Positions 34,496 to 44,990 of a stretch of 64,000 nucleotides of DNA are shown piece after piece; the first letter of the stretch is position 1; each line of letters opens with the position of its first letter. The notes under the pieces were generated by a model. That model saw nothing but the letters and a program-made list of their open reading frames with translations. It was not told the DNA's origin and did not search any database. Made by a program: the position numbers and the translations under genes. Source of the DNA: Rapana venosa (Eukaryota; Mollusca; Gastropoda; Neogastropoda; Muricidae); NCBI GenBank assembly GCA_028751875.1, contig CM054140.1:32923908-32987907 (forward strand), in the 5' to 3' direction.

Positions 34496-34830
34496 GGACG
34501 GGATAGCCTGGTGGTTAGAGTGATGTTTTTGTGATCTGCTGACCCGGGTTCAATTCTCGTTCAAGAGGACTTTTCCTCTGGAGTTAACATCAGTGCCGAC
34601 TCCACTCTCTCCCAAAACCTTTGGAAGATATTATAGACTGAGGTCTCATTGCAAACTTATGCAGAACATCTTGGGCACACTTTAAAACCCATTCCACTTT
34701 TCAGAAGAGTAAGCCATTGTGTGCCAGTGGGAACGGATGACAAAATTGACAAAACTGCATACACATGGGGACTGGATGAAAAAAGCACATAAGTGCTTAT
34801 TCCACTATCCTCGAAATAAAAGAATGAAAC
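34495..34830 (+). mobile_element. SINE-B, full-length copy
   Basis: Complete architecture. The tRNA-like head is GGGATAGCCTGGTGGTTAGA, with B box GGGTTCAATTCTC. The centre has GGAGTTAACATCAGTGCCGA and a TTATAGACTGAGGTC block. The body has GCCATTGTGTGCCAGTGGGA. The tail has GGGGACTGGATGAAAAAAGC, a small hairpin (AAGCAC..GTGCTT) and ATAAAAGAATGAA. Lies just upstream of the claudin-like exon. Confidence 0.87.
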
Positions 34831-34936
34831 AAACAATAAATAAAATAAACACACACACACACACACAACTTATAAATATGTGTGTGTAGTGTGTATGTGT
34901 GATATTTCATCTAAAACTTCCTCTTTTCTTCTCTAG

Positions 34937-35068
34937 AGAAACCACCAGCCAGCCGGCAGCGACAGAAGACGAGGAACATACGTACGCTAGTGCAGTGTTA
35001 CAAAGACAGGGATCGCACTACACCGCCACACCAATTAGTAACTGATTGCAGCAACTCAACCTGACACC
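34937..35068 (+). other. 5'-UTR part of the claudin-like gene's first visible exon
   Basis: A pyrimidine-rich tract ending CTTTTCTTCTCTAG gives a good acceptor at 34936. The following 132 bp are non-coding and lead to CTGACACCATGG, a favourable start context. At least one upstream 5'-UTR exon, and so the promoter, should lie elsewhere; I could not identify it. Confidence 0.65.
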
Positions 35069-35267
35069 ATGGTTCTTGAAATTCTGACCCAGGTGGGCAA
35101 AATTGGCCTGGGATTGTTTGTGGCTGGCACCGTGATCTTCATTGTGGGCTTCTCAGTCCCATACTGGGTCACCTTTGGCAACTTGAGAATCGGCCTGTGG
35201 GAGTATTGTGCTGGAGACAGTTGTGCCTCCACCACAAGTTCTAATTTCAAAACTTTTGATGATGGTG
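35069..35267 (+). CDS. Claudin-like gene, coding exon 1
   Basis: Encodes residues 1-66 plus the first base of codon 67: start, helix 1 and the W-GLW-C-C loop signature. The donor G|GTGAGT runs straight into a GT microsatellite, so the 5' splice site is itself the start of a simple repeat. Confidence 0.85.
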
Positions 35268-35433
35268 GTGAGTGTGTGTGTGTGTGGTTTTGTGTGCAGG
35301 CGTGTTGTGTGTGTGCGGTTTGTGTGTGTTGTGTGTAATGTGTGCGTGCATGTTTTGTGTGAGTGCGTGGTTTGTGTGTACTGTGTGTGTGTACAGTTGT
35401 GCATGTGAGCATTGGTGCATGTTAGTGCTTGTG

Positions 35434-35485
<52 letters not shown>

Positions 35486-38400
35486 ATGGACACGTTTGCC
35501 CGTGACTTGTACCATGCATAGACAAAATCTACAAGTTTGGATCTTGGCCTGAGCCAAAGCTGTGTCAGGTATTGATGTATACATGTAAGCAAAGTGCTGA
35601 GGCCTACATCAACATTTTGTTATGCCTTGACATGTTTTTTATTTTTTATTTTATTCTTTCACATTGAGGATAATGGAATAAGCACTTATGTGCTTTTTTT
35701 ACATCCAGTCCCCGTGTGTATGCGGTTTTGTAAATTTTGTCATCTGTTCCCACCGGCACACAATGGCCTACTCTTACAAAAAGCGGAACAGGATTTAATG
35801 TGTGTGCAAGATCTGGTTTATAGTCTCATCCAAAGGGCTTTTGGGGAGAGTGGAGTCTGCACTGATGTTAACTCCAGAGGAAAATATCCCCTTGAACGGG
35901 AATCGAACCCGGGTTGTCAGATTGCGAGCGCAATGTTCTAACCACTAAGCTATCCTGTCCTGTATATTGATATGTGGAGACTGTTTTCAGCCGTGATGAA
36001 CTTGTAGCATAACAACCTGCACTCTCCTCTACAGGAGAAAAAACAAATCCTATACAGTCAGAGTATGGCTGCCTGTATCATGGCAAGGTACTTGAAAACA
36101 TCATACATGCACACTTTTCCTCCAGTGTATTTAATTACATGTTCACAGCCTCTCCCAGGAATAATGAGTGAGTCAGTCAGTGCATATTCTGGGTGACCTC
36201 CAGTGGTGTCTAACTGGAGAACGTCAGCAACAGCAACAACAATAAAAACAAACAAACCAAACAACCTGTGTGCCCAAACTTTTCACCCATGTTGTAGTCT
36301 GGACTCTATACTTTCTAATGAGATGGTAAACCGAGAAGAAAGGTGGCAGGGTGGTTAAGACGTTCACCTGCCAACAAGTCAACCATGAGGTTGTGGGTTC
36401 AATTTTCAGCCTTGCCCTTTCTTCCCAGTTTGACGAAAAAATCTAACTGAATGTCAAAGTCCTTCGGATGAGACTATAAACTGAGGCTCCATGTGTGAAT
36501 GCACGCAGAACATCTTGTGCACATGTTAAAAACCCATTCCTCCTTTTGGAAGAGTAGGCCATTGTGTGCCAGTAGGAGCGGATGACAAAGTAAAACCCCC
36601 CAGCATGCACACAGGTGTTGTGTTTAGACACCATCCCAGAGGTCAGTTGGATCTTAAAAGCTGCATACAGCATCGTTCTGGCAACTCCTGTGACAGTACT
36701 GGAACCATATGTATCGGTGTTTGCCTTTCCGATGGACCATTCCAGTGACGTGGGGAGGGGGGTGGCTGTGTCTGCTGCGTGGGTAACAGCTTGCCCTCCA
36801 TAGTTACTTACCCAGGCTTTGCACTCTAGAGCGCAACTCCATAGTCTTATGAGACTGACAGATGCCTGTGCATTTAGCACATGTTAAAGAATCCACGGCA
36901 ACACACAAAATTGTCCCTGGCAAAAATTGGCCAGAAAAAATGCATTCTTTTGGGAAAGCAAATACACAAAAAAGACCTTTTTGAAATAGGTGCTAGTGCA
37001 GCTCTTGTGGTGAAGCACTCTCCTTGGGGAGAGCATACAGAAATTCATGCAGAGAAATCTTCCATGACTGAAAGTAGTGGTCAGTAAATATTCAACAAAT
37101 GTGGCTTTGTGTGGTGTGTGTTCTAGGCTGGTATGAAGGGACTCAGGCCTTGGCATGCCTGGCGCTGTTGGCTCTCATCGCCGACTTCTTGATTCGTCTG
37201 CTGTACCTCTGTGGCAAACCCAAGCGCTACCTGCTCTTCTCCATCCTGTTTGACTGTGCTGCTTGTAAGAAAGAAGAAAGGGCTTATGCACACACACACA
37301 CACACACACACACAGGTATACTATAGACACACATGCACACACATATGCACACACACACACTCACACACACACAACACAGGTGCATACTCACACACACACG
37401 CACGCACACACACACACATAGAGGCACACACACAGACACACACACAGACACACACACATATAAATCTTTGTTTTCAAGCCCTCATTTCATCACTCCTTCT
37501 CCACCTCTCATCTAATATTACTTTCAGTTTAAGTGATCAGAAGTAAAATCAAAGACACACACACGCACGAGTGTCTGTCCACATATGTGTGTGTGATGTG
37601 TGTGTGTTGGTAAGTGTGTGCAGGTGTTCGTAGCTTTTTCAGACAGTTTCTGATGCAACTGTCTGTCAAAATATATGTGTGTGTGTGGGGTGGCGTGCAT
37701 GCACTCACTCACAAACTGCTGAAAAACAACAACAACCAAACATCAGCAGAAAGAAAAGATTATAACTGTGAAAAGTAAGATAACCTTTTGTAGCCCCAGA
37801 GAGAGCATTTTTTGTAATATGTGTGTAAGCTATTGTGCACACACGTGTGTGTGCGTGTGCTTGTACATTTTAAGTGTGAAAGCATACACCTGCCTGCATG
37901 CACCACTTGTTAATTCATTTTATGCATGTGTGCATATAATTATTTGTGAGTGTCAAAACATATGTTGACTTTGTTGTGCGTGTATGCTTGTAGTTATACA
38001 TATAATTATAATTGGGAAAATATAGTGGGGAAAAACAAGTGCAGGTAACCAGTTACAACTTCATTCTCATCATCAAAATGATTTTTGTCAAAGATTTGGG
38101 GGGAAAAATCCACTACAAGATAAAACTTTGAAGACAGCATTTGAGGAATAATTCAGTAAGGACCATGCCTTTAGCTAGACCTGACTCGAGTATCAGCTCC
38201 TGGTTGAACACTCTTCAGAGGTTCGAGATGTAATTGAAACCTCACACATCCTCCGTGGTACCTAACAGCAAGACACTTTCCATAGTTTAGAAGTGTCTAT
38301 TGCAGCCCTAAGAATAAACAGATATTCTTGTGGCCTACCACCACTGCCACCAAAAGATGAAAATAGAAAGACAAGGAAAATATATTAAAATTATAGTTGT

Positions 38401-38545
38401 GAAGAAAAATGTATATATTGACGAAAATAAGCAGCTAGCAAATCTTTTTGCCTTGTGTTTGGGGATCCATTTTTATAAAAAAAAAATAATGCAAGGGAGA
38501 TCATATAGGTTTGTACCCTGCTAAGCCTGTCTGAGCTGGATAACA

Positions 38546-38598
<53 letters not shown>

Positions 38599-38781
38599 GT
38601 GTGTGTGTGTGTTTCAGCTGCCCTGGCAATTCTGGCAGCTGTGGTGTTTGGAAGCAAGGTAGAAGAATACCATTTCAGCAACGTGAAGCTTCACTTTGGT
38701 TTTGCCTTTGACATCATAGGAGGCATTCTTCTGGCTGGAGCTGCTGCATGCTTTTTCATTGAGTACTGTCGCCATCGCTAA
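35069..38781 (+). CDS. PMP22/EMP/claudin-superfamily four-transmembrane protein (166 aa, three coding exons)
   Basis: Join of 35069-35267, 37127-37264 and 38618-38781, 501 nt including TAA. Both introns have GT-AG ends and interrupt in phase 1. Four hydrophobic helices are predicted at about residues 12-32, 74-95, 101-124 and 138-161. The first extracellular loop carries W33, then GLW at 42-44, C47 and C52, the W..GLW..C..C signature of the PMP22/claudin family. The length matches PMP22/EMP proteins (about 160 residues) better than typical claudins (over 200). The short C-terminus (EYCRHR) has no PDZ-binding ending. Family members act in cell junctions or membrane organisation; the exact role here is inferred only. 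Introns carry SINEs and long CA/GT tracts. This is the only intact protein gene I could assemble. Confidence 0.85.
35425..35485. repeat. (GT)n microsatellite in intron 1
   Basis: About 26 GT dimers at 35432-35484 after a 150-bp GT-rich degenerate stretch that begins at the donor site. Confidence 0.95.
35655..35962 (-). mobile_element. SINE-B, full-length copy in intron 1 (minus)
   Basis: Tail at the left (GAGGATAATGGAATAAGCAC), tRNA-like head at the right (GGGAATCGAACCCGGG, then CTAACCACTAAGCTATCCTG). Orientation is opposite to the copy at 34495. Confidence 0.87.
35975..36225 (-). mobile_element. Rep-E copy in intron 1 (minus)
   Basis: CAGCCGTGATGAACTTGTAG, AACAACCTGCACTCTCCT, CAGAGTATGGCTGCCTGTAT and TGAGTGAGTCAGTCAGTGCA, matching Rep-E reversed. 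Confidence 0.65.
36345..36610 (+). mobile_element. tRNA-derived SINE in intron 1 (SINE-B body, different head)
   Basis: Head GGTGGCAGGGTGGTTAAGAC with B box GTGGGTTCAATTTTC, then the shared GATGAGACTATAAACTGAGG centre and AGAGTAGGCCATTGTGTGCC body. The central block is shared with SINE-B while the head differs, a sign of head swapping among SINEs. Confidence 0.75.
36865..37090 (+). mobile_element. SINE-C 3' portion in intron 1
   Basis: Carries CACATGTTAAAGAATCCACG, TTGTCCCTGGCAAAAATTGG, AGCTCTTGTGGTGAAGCAC and CTCCTTGGGGAGAGC, as in 63305-63510. Confidence 0.7.
37127..37264 (+). CDS. Claudin-like gene, coding exon 2
   Basis: Acceptor TGTGTTCTAG, donor T|GTAAGA. Encodes residues 67-112: the end of the first loop, helix 2, the basic cytoplasmic turn CGKPKR and the first half of helix 3. 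Phase 1 at both ends. Confidence 0.85.
37289..37460. repeat. (CA)n tract at the start of intron 2
   Basis: A pure CA13 tract at 37289-37314 begins 24 nt after the donor; CA-rich degenerate repeat continues to about 37460. Complementary to the GT tract at the other end of the same intron. Confidence 0.95.
37465..38540. other. Interior of claudin-like intron 2
   Basis: A/T-rich, scattered GT-rich patches (37580-37700, 37830-37870). No exon or SINE recognised. Confidence 0.5.
38547..38613. repeat. (TG)n tract at the end of intron 2
   Basis: About 32 TG dimers, one TTG interruption, ending four bases before the acceptor CAG; it takes the place of the usual polypyrimidine tract. Confidence 0.95.
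38618..38781 (+). CDS. Claudin-like gene, coding exon 3
   Basis: Acceptor GTGTTTCAG immediately after a long GT tract. Encodes residues 113-166: the second half of helix 3, a short second loop (about residues 125-137), helix 4 and the stop TAA at 38779-38781. Confidence 0.85.
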
Positions 38782-39470
38782 ACCTACCTGCTGCGTATAT
38801 ATCATGCACAGATTTCAGTCCTAGATGCTCCGGTACCTGTTCTTTTCTTTTCTTGTCATGGGGTTAGGATGGGGGTTTTGTTGAATGCATAGATTTTTTT
38901 TTTTTTGGAGGGGGGGGGGGGGGGGGGGCGGTGTGTTTCTGTATCATTCCTATCCATTTATAGACATTAACATGTCGTTAGTACAAAGTGAGGGTTTGCT
39001 GCGATTTTTGTTCTCCATCAAGGGAATATTAGATTATTACCCATATTCTTTTTTCTTCATCTTCCTACTGATGCCTTTCCATATTATTTGCCTCTGTAGT
39101 TTATTGTGTGTATTGTTTGCATTTTTGGGGATGAAGTGTTTTTGTTTTTTCTTTCAGGAAATGGTGTGAGCTTAGTTTTTTGCTTGTCAAATTTAGATGC
39201 TTCTTTGAAAGTAAAACTCTGTGTGTGTGTGTCTGTGTGTGTATGTGTGTGTGCCCCTTTGTGCATATGTGCTCTGTTTGCCTGTCAGGAGCTATTGTTC
39301 AATAGAAAACACTTAATATCTTAAAGACCGCACCTCTCTTTGTATTTCAAGAAGTTGATCACAATCCATACTATCAAATGAAAATGTCATGTAATTTGTC
39401 ATGTGGACAGAACATGTCTGGTACAGTTTTTGTTTTTGTTTCTGGGTTTGGTGCCTCTGTGGTCTAAAGT
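38782..39470 (+). other. Probable 3'-UTR or downstream region of the claudin-like gene
   Basis: Follows the TAA at 38781. Contains a poly-T/poly-G tract (38893-38928) and a GT tract (39223-39252). I could not fix a poly(A) site; canonical AATAAA hexamers occur much further on (40956, 42319, 43659, 45451). Confidence 0.4.
38893..38928. repeat. Poly-T/poly-G tract
   Basis: About 12 T then more than 18 G. Confidence 0.9.
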
Positions 39471-39478
39471 CCGCCCAA

Positions 39479-39735
39479 GAAGAAAATTGTAATTGGTTAA
39501 GATGATCATCCACGTTAAAAGTATTAAAATGATCAAAATAGTCCCAATTTTAAGTAAGCTTGAGAAGGAAATAATAACTGGCTAACATGATGGTCCATGT
39601 AAATTATTCAACACATTGTCAAAACAGTCCACGTTTAAAGTCAACCTGAGAGGAAAATGATAATTGGTTAATGCAGTGATCCATATAACATATTCAACAA
39701 ATGTCAAAACAGCTATTTTTTAAAAATGATTTCCT
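39479..39735. repeat. About 86-bp degenerate tandem repeat, three units
   Basis: Each unit has GAAAATGATAATTGGTTAA, a GATG-TCCA(T/C)GT block, ATTCAACA-ATTGTCAAAAC and CAGTCC. Units differ by roughly a quarter of bases. Confidence 0.8.
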
Positions 39736-40720
39736 TTCACGAATGCAAAATTTATGAACCAACATGGTCTTCAGTCACCTGAGATCAAGTGTAAGGGCAG
39801 TAACCCAGCGTGCTATTGGTTTTGAACAAAGAGATCACAAAAGCTAAACTTAGGAAAGAACAAAAAGCATGCGAACGATTTCAGTAAATGTTGATAAAGC
39901 AGTTAAAATGCAACAACAGCCCCCCCCCCTCCCCCCAAGAAAAACAACAACAACAAACAAAAACCACACCTCCCCCCAAGAAAAACAACAAACCCCCCCC
40001 CAACATTTGAATGTTTAGATATGTAACATACTTTGTTGACTTGACTTGATTGGCAGATAAGTCAAGTGTTTTTGGTTTTTTTAAATGACTGCAAGTGAGT
40101 AGATAGATTTTCTTCTCAGGTAGACATTCAAATATTTGTTCTCATTGTATGAGAGAGAGAGAGAGGGGGGGGGGGGGATTGTGAGTGTTATGGGGAAAGA
40201 TATTGCTAACAGAACTCATTTTTCACTTTATTGAAATTGTAAATCCATGTGTTATGTCCACTTTATTCAGCGTTTCATGCTTCAAAATGATACATTCTTT
40301 CTTGGCTTGATCACAAAACAGCAAGAGCTCATTTTCCAGGGGCGATTTCTGGCGTACTTTGTCTGTATAAGAAACACTAACTGCGGTCGTGGTGTTCCTT
40401 GTAAGGTTCATTATGACATGACCGGTTTGATGGTATGGTATACCGTTTTAAAAAAAAATGTGAATCATTGACTTTTATTTGGTACAGGTAGTGTCGAAAT
40501 CAAGTGTTATGCTGCAGCGGTTTGGCCAAGATCACCATGCGTTTATGCCATTGTTGAGAATCTGTTCTTTTTGACTCCACTCTCAGAGGGCTCTACATTC
40601 TTTTTGCTGGCTGTTGTTGTGGTAATGATTATATTAGATTGTATTGCAGTGAGTTGTATCATGTCATATCATATTATATCATATCGTATTGTATTTTGTA
40701 TTGTGCATCATTTTCAGTCA
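39736..40720. other. Non-coding stretch
   Basis: C-run/A-rich imperfect duplication at 39920-40005, GA and poly-G at 40151-40178, and an ATATC repeat at 40660-40690. No gene. Confidence 0.45.
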
Positions 40721-40724
40721 TGCT

Positions 40725-40905
40725 GGATTTCTCTTTGGGTAGAGGATGTTGCCTCAAAAGCAGCACCTCCCTTTTTTTTTTCCTGTTTGCATGTATACTT
40801 GTTTTTCTGCGGGAGTAGCTTTTTTCTACAAAATATTGCCAGGTATAACTTTCTTGCAACTGTAGGTTCTTGCATGTGCGTTAAAATACATTGCACATGA
40901 GACCT
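40725..40905 (-). mobile_element. SINE-C 3' portion (minus)
   Basis: In reverse: GGATTTCTC, AAAGCAGCACCTCCC, TTTTTCTACAAAATATTGCC and TTAAAATACATTGCACATGA match the tail and centre of SINE-C. Confidence 0.65.
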
Positions 40906-41084
40906 GGTTTTGTACTATGGTCCAAAAGATTTTAAATTAACAGAAACATGTGCAGAATAAATTCTAAGTAATTATAATCTGTTATCAGTAATGGTTTGGA
41001 CAGACCTGTGACTAAGTTTGTGAACACAGGTGAACTTTTCTTCGTCTGTTACTTTTTAAAATTTTTATTTTATTTTATTCTTTT

Positions 41085-41370
41085 ATATCGAGGATAATGG
41101 AATAAGCACTTATGTGCTTTAAAAAAAAAAATCCAGTCCCCATGTGTATGTAGTTTTGTAAATTCTGTCATCTGTTCCCACTGGCACACAGTGGCCTACT
41201 CTTACGAAAAGCGGAACAGGATTTAACATGTGCGCAAGATGTTCTGCGTGCTTTGCACATGGGACCTTGGTTTATAGTATCACCTGAAGGACTTTTGGGG
41301 AGAGTGGAGTCTGCACTGATGTTAACTCCAGGAGAAAATATCCCCCTTGAACGGGAATCGAACCCGGGTT
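41085..41370 (-). mobile_element. SINE-B (minus), nearly full length
   Basis: Tail GAGGATAATGGAATAAGCAC at the left, body, CCAGGAGAAAATATCCCCCT, and B box GGGAATCGAACCCGGG at the right. The A-box half of the head is lost at about 41371. Confidence 0.85.
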
Positions 41371-41690
41371 GTGTTTTTCATAGGGAAAAAATGTCAATGC
41401 ATCATAATCTGTCCATGCAGATTAGCTTCAAGATACTTATATGCTTTTCTGGCGAAATTCTGTGTTGAGCCATAACTGGTGCATTATGCAGTTTGTTATT
41501 CTTCTTGCTTTAATAGCTCATTGATGAAAAGTTTTTGTTATACACACACACACAGAGGATTATGTTGTACATTTGTTTTTTCTATTTTACATATATACTG
41601 TTGTTGTGAATGCCTAAAGCTTTTGTCTTTGTAAAGTAAGGCATTCTGAATATTCTCTATCATCTTCATCATTATTTTGATTATTCTTTT
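41371..41690. other. Unique non-coding stretch
   Basis: Short CA tract at 41542-41555 only. Confidence 0.4.
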
Positions 41691-41691
41691 A

Positions 41692-41765
41692 TTTTGAGGA
41701 TAATGGGATAAGCACTCATGTACTTTTTACATCCAGTCCCTGTGGGTATGCAGTTTTGTAAATTA
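41692..41765 (-). mobile_element. SINE-B tail fragment (minus)
   Basis: TTTTGAGGATAATGGGATAAGC, TCATGTAC and CCAGTCCCTGTGGGTATGC. Confidence 0.7.
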
Positions 41766-42480
41766 TTATCAATAGTAGGTCTGTACACATTTGCTATACT
41801 GTAACAGAGCTTAATAGCTTATATATTTACACCTGCTCTTATGGACATACTTTTTAAAAAAACTTTTGCAGCTTTTTTCTGATTTTTGTGTGCAATGGAT
41901 GTAGTGATATTGTTTCATGCCTAGTGACTTTCTTGTTCATGCTTCACTTTTTTTTATCTCTCCAAAACAGGGATTTACAAAAAGATATGTATTTTTTCTC
42001 CTCATTGCCTTATTGGTTTTTACATGGCTTTGTTCATACGTACAGAGCCTTCCTTATTCTTGTTGCAGTGCTGCTTGTGGTTGAGAATTAATTATGAGAG
42101 GCGTTGAATAATTGTGGTATACTGTTTATAATTGTGGAGATTTAAACTAGGTGTGGATGGTGGATATGAGAATGCCCCCTGCCTCCTTCCAACTCCCCCA
42201 AGTAGGTGGTGGTTGGGGTTAGGGGTGGGTATATGGCAGGTGGCACCTCTGTCCTTTGAAAAAAAAAAAGCCCTAAATGTGACAGATTTGCTCAGAATCT
42301 TGCTGCAAAGAGCTGCAGAATAAACCAGAGAAACAGAGTGGAATAGAGAGCTGCACAAAGGACGGAATGTTACAGAGATATTTTCCATCACGCAAAATCA
42401 ATTTCAAGGTGCTTAATAATGAAGTCAGTGTTACTATCAACATCCACAAAAAAAAAGATTGAAACAATTTTTCTTTTTGA
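41766..42480. other. Unique non-coding stretch
   Basis: Open frames of 60-99 codons on both strands without recognisable content. Confidence 0.4.
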
Positions 42481-42486
42481 ATTGAA

Positions 42487-42840
42487 GTTGTTGTTGTTGT
42501 GCGTTCCCCAGCTTTACACCATGGGGGTCACCCAGAACATGCACTCTGACTCACTCATGCATCCCTCCTGGGAATCACTGTGAGATAAGAAGTACACAGG
42601 GTGAGAAGTTTGCGTGTACGACTCTTTTCAAGTACCTCGCCACATAGGCAGCCATACTCTGACTTCAGAGGATTTTTTCTCCTATAAAGGAGAGTGCAGG
42701 TTGTTATGTAAAGAGCTTGTCATGGCTGAAGGCAATCTCAACACAACATTTTAAACATAACAACATTTTAATGTAGGCCTTGGCAATTAGCTGACATCAA
42801 TAACCTGACACAGCTTTTGGCCTGGGCCATTGAATTGAAG
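42487..42840 (+). mobile_element. Rep-E, long copy
   Basis: About 350 bp, closely matched by 62748-63085 from TTGTGCGTTCCCCAGCTTTA to CAGCTTTTGGCCTGGGCCA. It includes CTCCTATAAAGGAG (hairpin) and GGCTGAAGGCAATCTC. No open frame and no tRNA-type promoter boxes that I can see, so the class is unknown. Confidence 0.8.
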
Positions 42841-43985
42841 TGAGGAGTAGCTTTTCTTGGATCAAAACGTTGTTGGTGAGGGAGTCAGTTACTGTTTTTA
42901 TTTGTTGGCAGTTTAACTGACAGTTTGTAATCAGGTTTCTACCCTGCTTCTTGTGAAATGAAGGTACATCAGATGGTGCTATGTCAAAACTGGTCTTCTT
43001 TTTTTTGCCTGGGGGTCCTTCTTTCAGCAATTGTCATCAGATAATGAAAGTCAGTACAGTAGACAGAACTAATCAAAAGTGTATCATGAGCATGAATGCT
43101 CATTGTATCACCCTCTTTCAATTTCACATTACACAACCATGGCCTGTTCAGGATTGTAAAGCAAAGTCTCGGATCCATTTTTGAGATCTGGGGTACATGC
43201 CCATCCATCTTTCAATCAGAGCTGGCTATTCAGGGTTGGTGTTACTGCTAGAGTACTCAGCCTGCAATCTTGGCTTCATCTGCAGATTGGTTCTGCCGTG
43301 GCTGAAGTATCTACCATGTGTGTGTGTGGTGCCACTGCGTTGTGCAATGTAGGATGTAGGCCTACATCTCACATTGCCAACGTCACTGAGGTCATTGGTC
43401 TAGGAGGGCTCTGGGAAAGGGAAGAACTCAGCAGAGGTAGAGAAAGATAATGAACCCTGGTGGTGATAGTGACAGGTGTGACTGCTTTGTGCCTGAAAAC
43501 TTTTGCTTGCTGTAATATTTTGGGATATTGTCCAGCAAACTTAATGGTTGGTTTGCAGCTTCTTGTCATGTATTCATAGACTATGCTAATATGATGACTA
43601 CCGTCAGTTTGTGGTAGGTCTGTATGGGTGCTGTACTATTGAACAATTTGTTTTCAAAGCAATAAAGCTGATTTGTTATTGGTAGTTTTGTTGTAGCAAT
43701 GTTGTTATCACTAGTGTTAATATACTTGCGTGATAGTTTGATGACTTTAGTGGTAAACTGTGTAACTTTGTGTCAGAATTTTTTCTGTTTTATTTACATT
43801 ACCATAGAACACACCAGCACATGCATGAACCTGTGCACATACACAAACATATACACACATGCACACACACACTTTTACATGTACAAAAGAAAGAAATAAA
43901 CAAACAAATACAAAGGCACTGCAAAAAATAGATACTGTTTATGTGTACATAGCAATTACAAATGCACTGCAAAAAATAGATACTG
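42841..43985. other. Non-coding stretch
   Basis: No recognised gene. A roughly 55-bp near-duplicate (43912-43945 and 43962-43995: GCACTGCAAAAAATAGATAC) precedes the next element. Confidence 0.45.
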
Positions 43986-43995
43986 TTAATGCATA

Positions 43996-44400
43996 CATAG
44001 CAATGATAATGATAATAATATATGGAATTTATATAGTGCTGAATCTTGTAAAACAAACAAATCAAAGCACTTCCATTCAAATCATTTACACGCATGCAAC
44101 TTTCCTCAAATGTAACAGATTTCAAATTAATATATGCTTGCACTCGCACACACACACACACACTCACACACACACATGCATGCATGCATGCTCGTGAACA
44201 CACTTAGGTGGTGATGAAGAAGAGGAAGGATACTGTTGAAATGTAGGGACAGATATGAGGGGAAAGACTCAGATAGGAAATAAGTGTGTTTTGAGGCTGG
44301 ATTTGAAGGTATCAAATGAAGGTATCAATGATGCAGTGTGCATGCACTTAACTCTCAAATCGAATAATGCAGGCAGGTGTGGACATGAAATGAATTCACA
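43996..44400 (-). mobile_element. 5'-truncated CR1/L2-type retrotransposon 3' end (minus)
   Basis: The left edge is an (AAT)n-like tail joined to ATATGGAATTTATATAGTGC, then the same 3'-UTR as at 51415-51700, including a CA tract (44148-44176). The last pol codons read FKSSLKTHLF on the minus strand near 44270-44300. Same family as 51395-53760, more diverged. Confidence 0.75.
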
Positions 44401-44561
44401 CTGTGTTTGAAATGGGATTATAATTGTCAGATGCCTCATCAGAATAGCTGTCATAAAGGGTATGTTGTTGGTGTTGAGAATCTGATGCTTCACTCCCGTG
44501 TATTCTGTGCTACTTTTCACCCTCACCCACATGTTTACCAGCTCGCTGTTGGTGACAGACT

Positions 44562-44990
44562 CTGTCAGTTTAGTCATTGTTGTCTATTTTCTTTTTGTGG
44601 TTTTACCTCAAAATGTTAAGACTTCAACACAAGGGAAAATACATAATTATTTTCTTCACCTAAACTGTCAGTTTAGTCATTGCTGTATATTTTCTGTTTG
44701 TGTTTTTACCTCAAAATGTAAAGACTTCAACACAAGGGGAAATACATAATTATATTCTTCACCCAAATTGTCAGTTTAGTCATTGTTGTCTATTTTCTTT
44801 TTGTGTTTTTACCTCAAAATGTAAAGACTTCAACACAAGGGAAAATACATAATTATTTTCTTCACCCAAAAAGATCTGTAAAATGTACTGTCATTACCAA
44901 AACTTTGGCTTCAATATAAGGGAAAATACATATTCATTACCCCAAAAATCTGTAAAAGATGCTATTATTACCAAAACTTTGGTTTTACTA
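44562..44990. repeat. 103-bp tandem repeat, three units plus decayed remnants
   Basis: Units start at 44562, 44665 and 44768 with CTGTCAGTTTAGTCATTG and end TTATTTTCTTCACC. They are over 90% alike by eye. Two shorter related pieces follow (44871-44990, ATCTGTAAAA..ACCAAAACTTTGG). Confidence 0.92.

Noticed and set aside
33897..34523. 208-codon Thr/His-rich plus frame and 161-codon Cys/Val-rich minus frame
   Set aside because: Translations of an (AC)n microsatellite.
36443..36880. 145-codon minus frame in claudin-like intron 1
   Set aside because: Antisense to SINE sequence; no independent coding signal.
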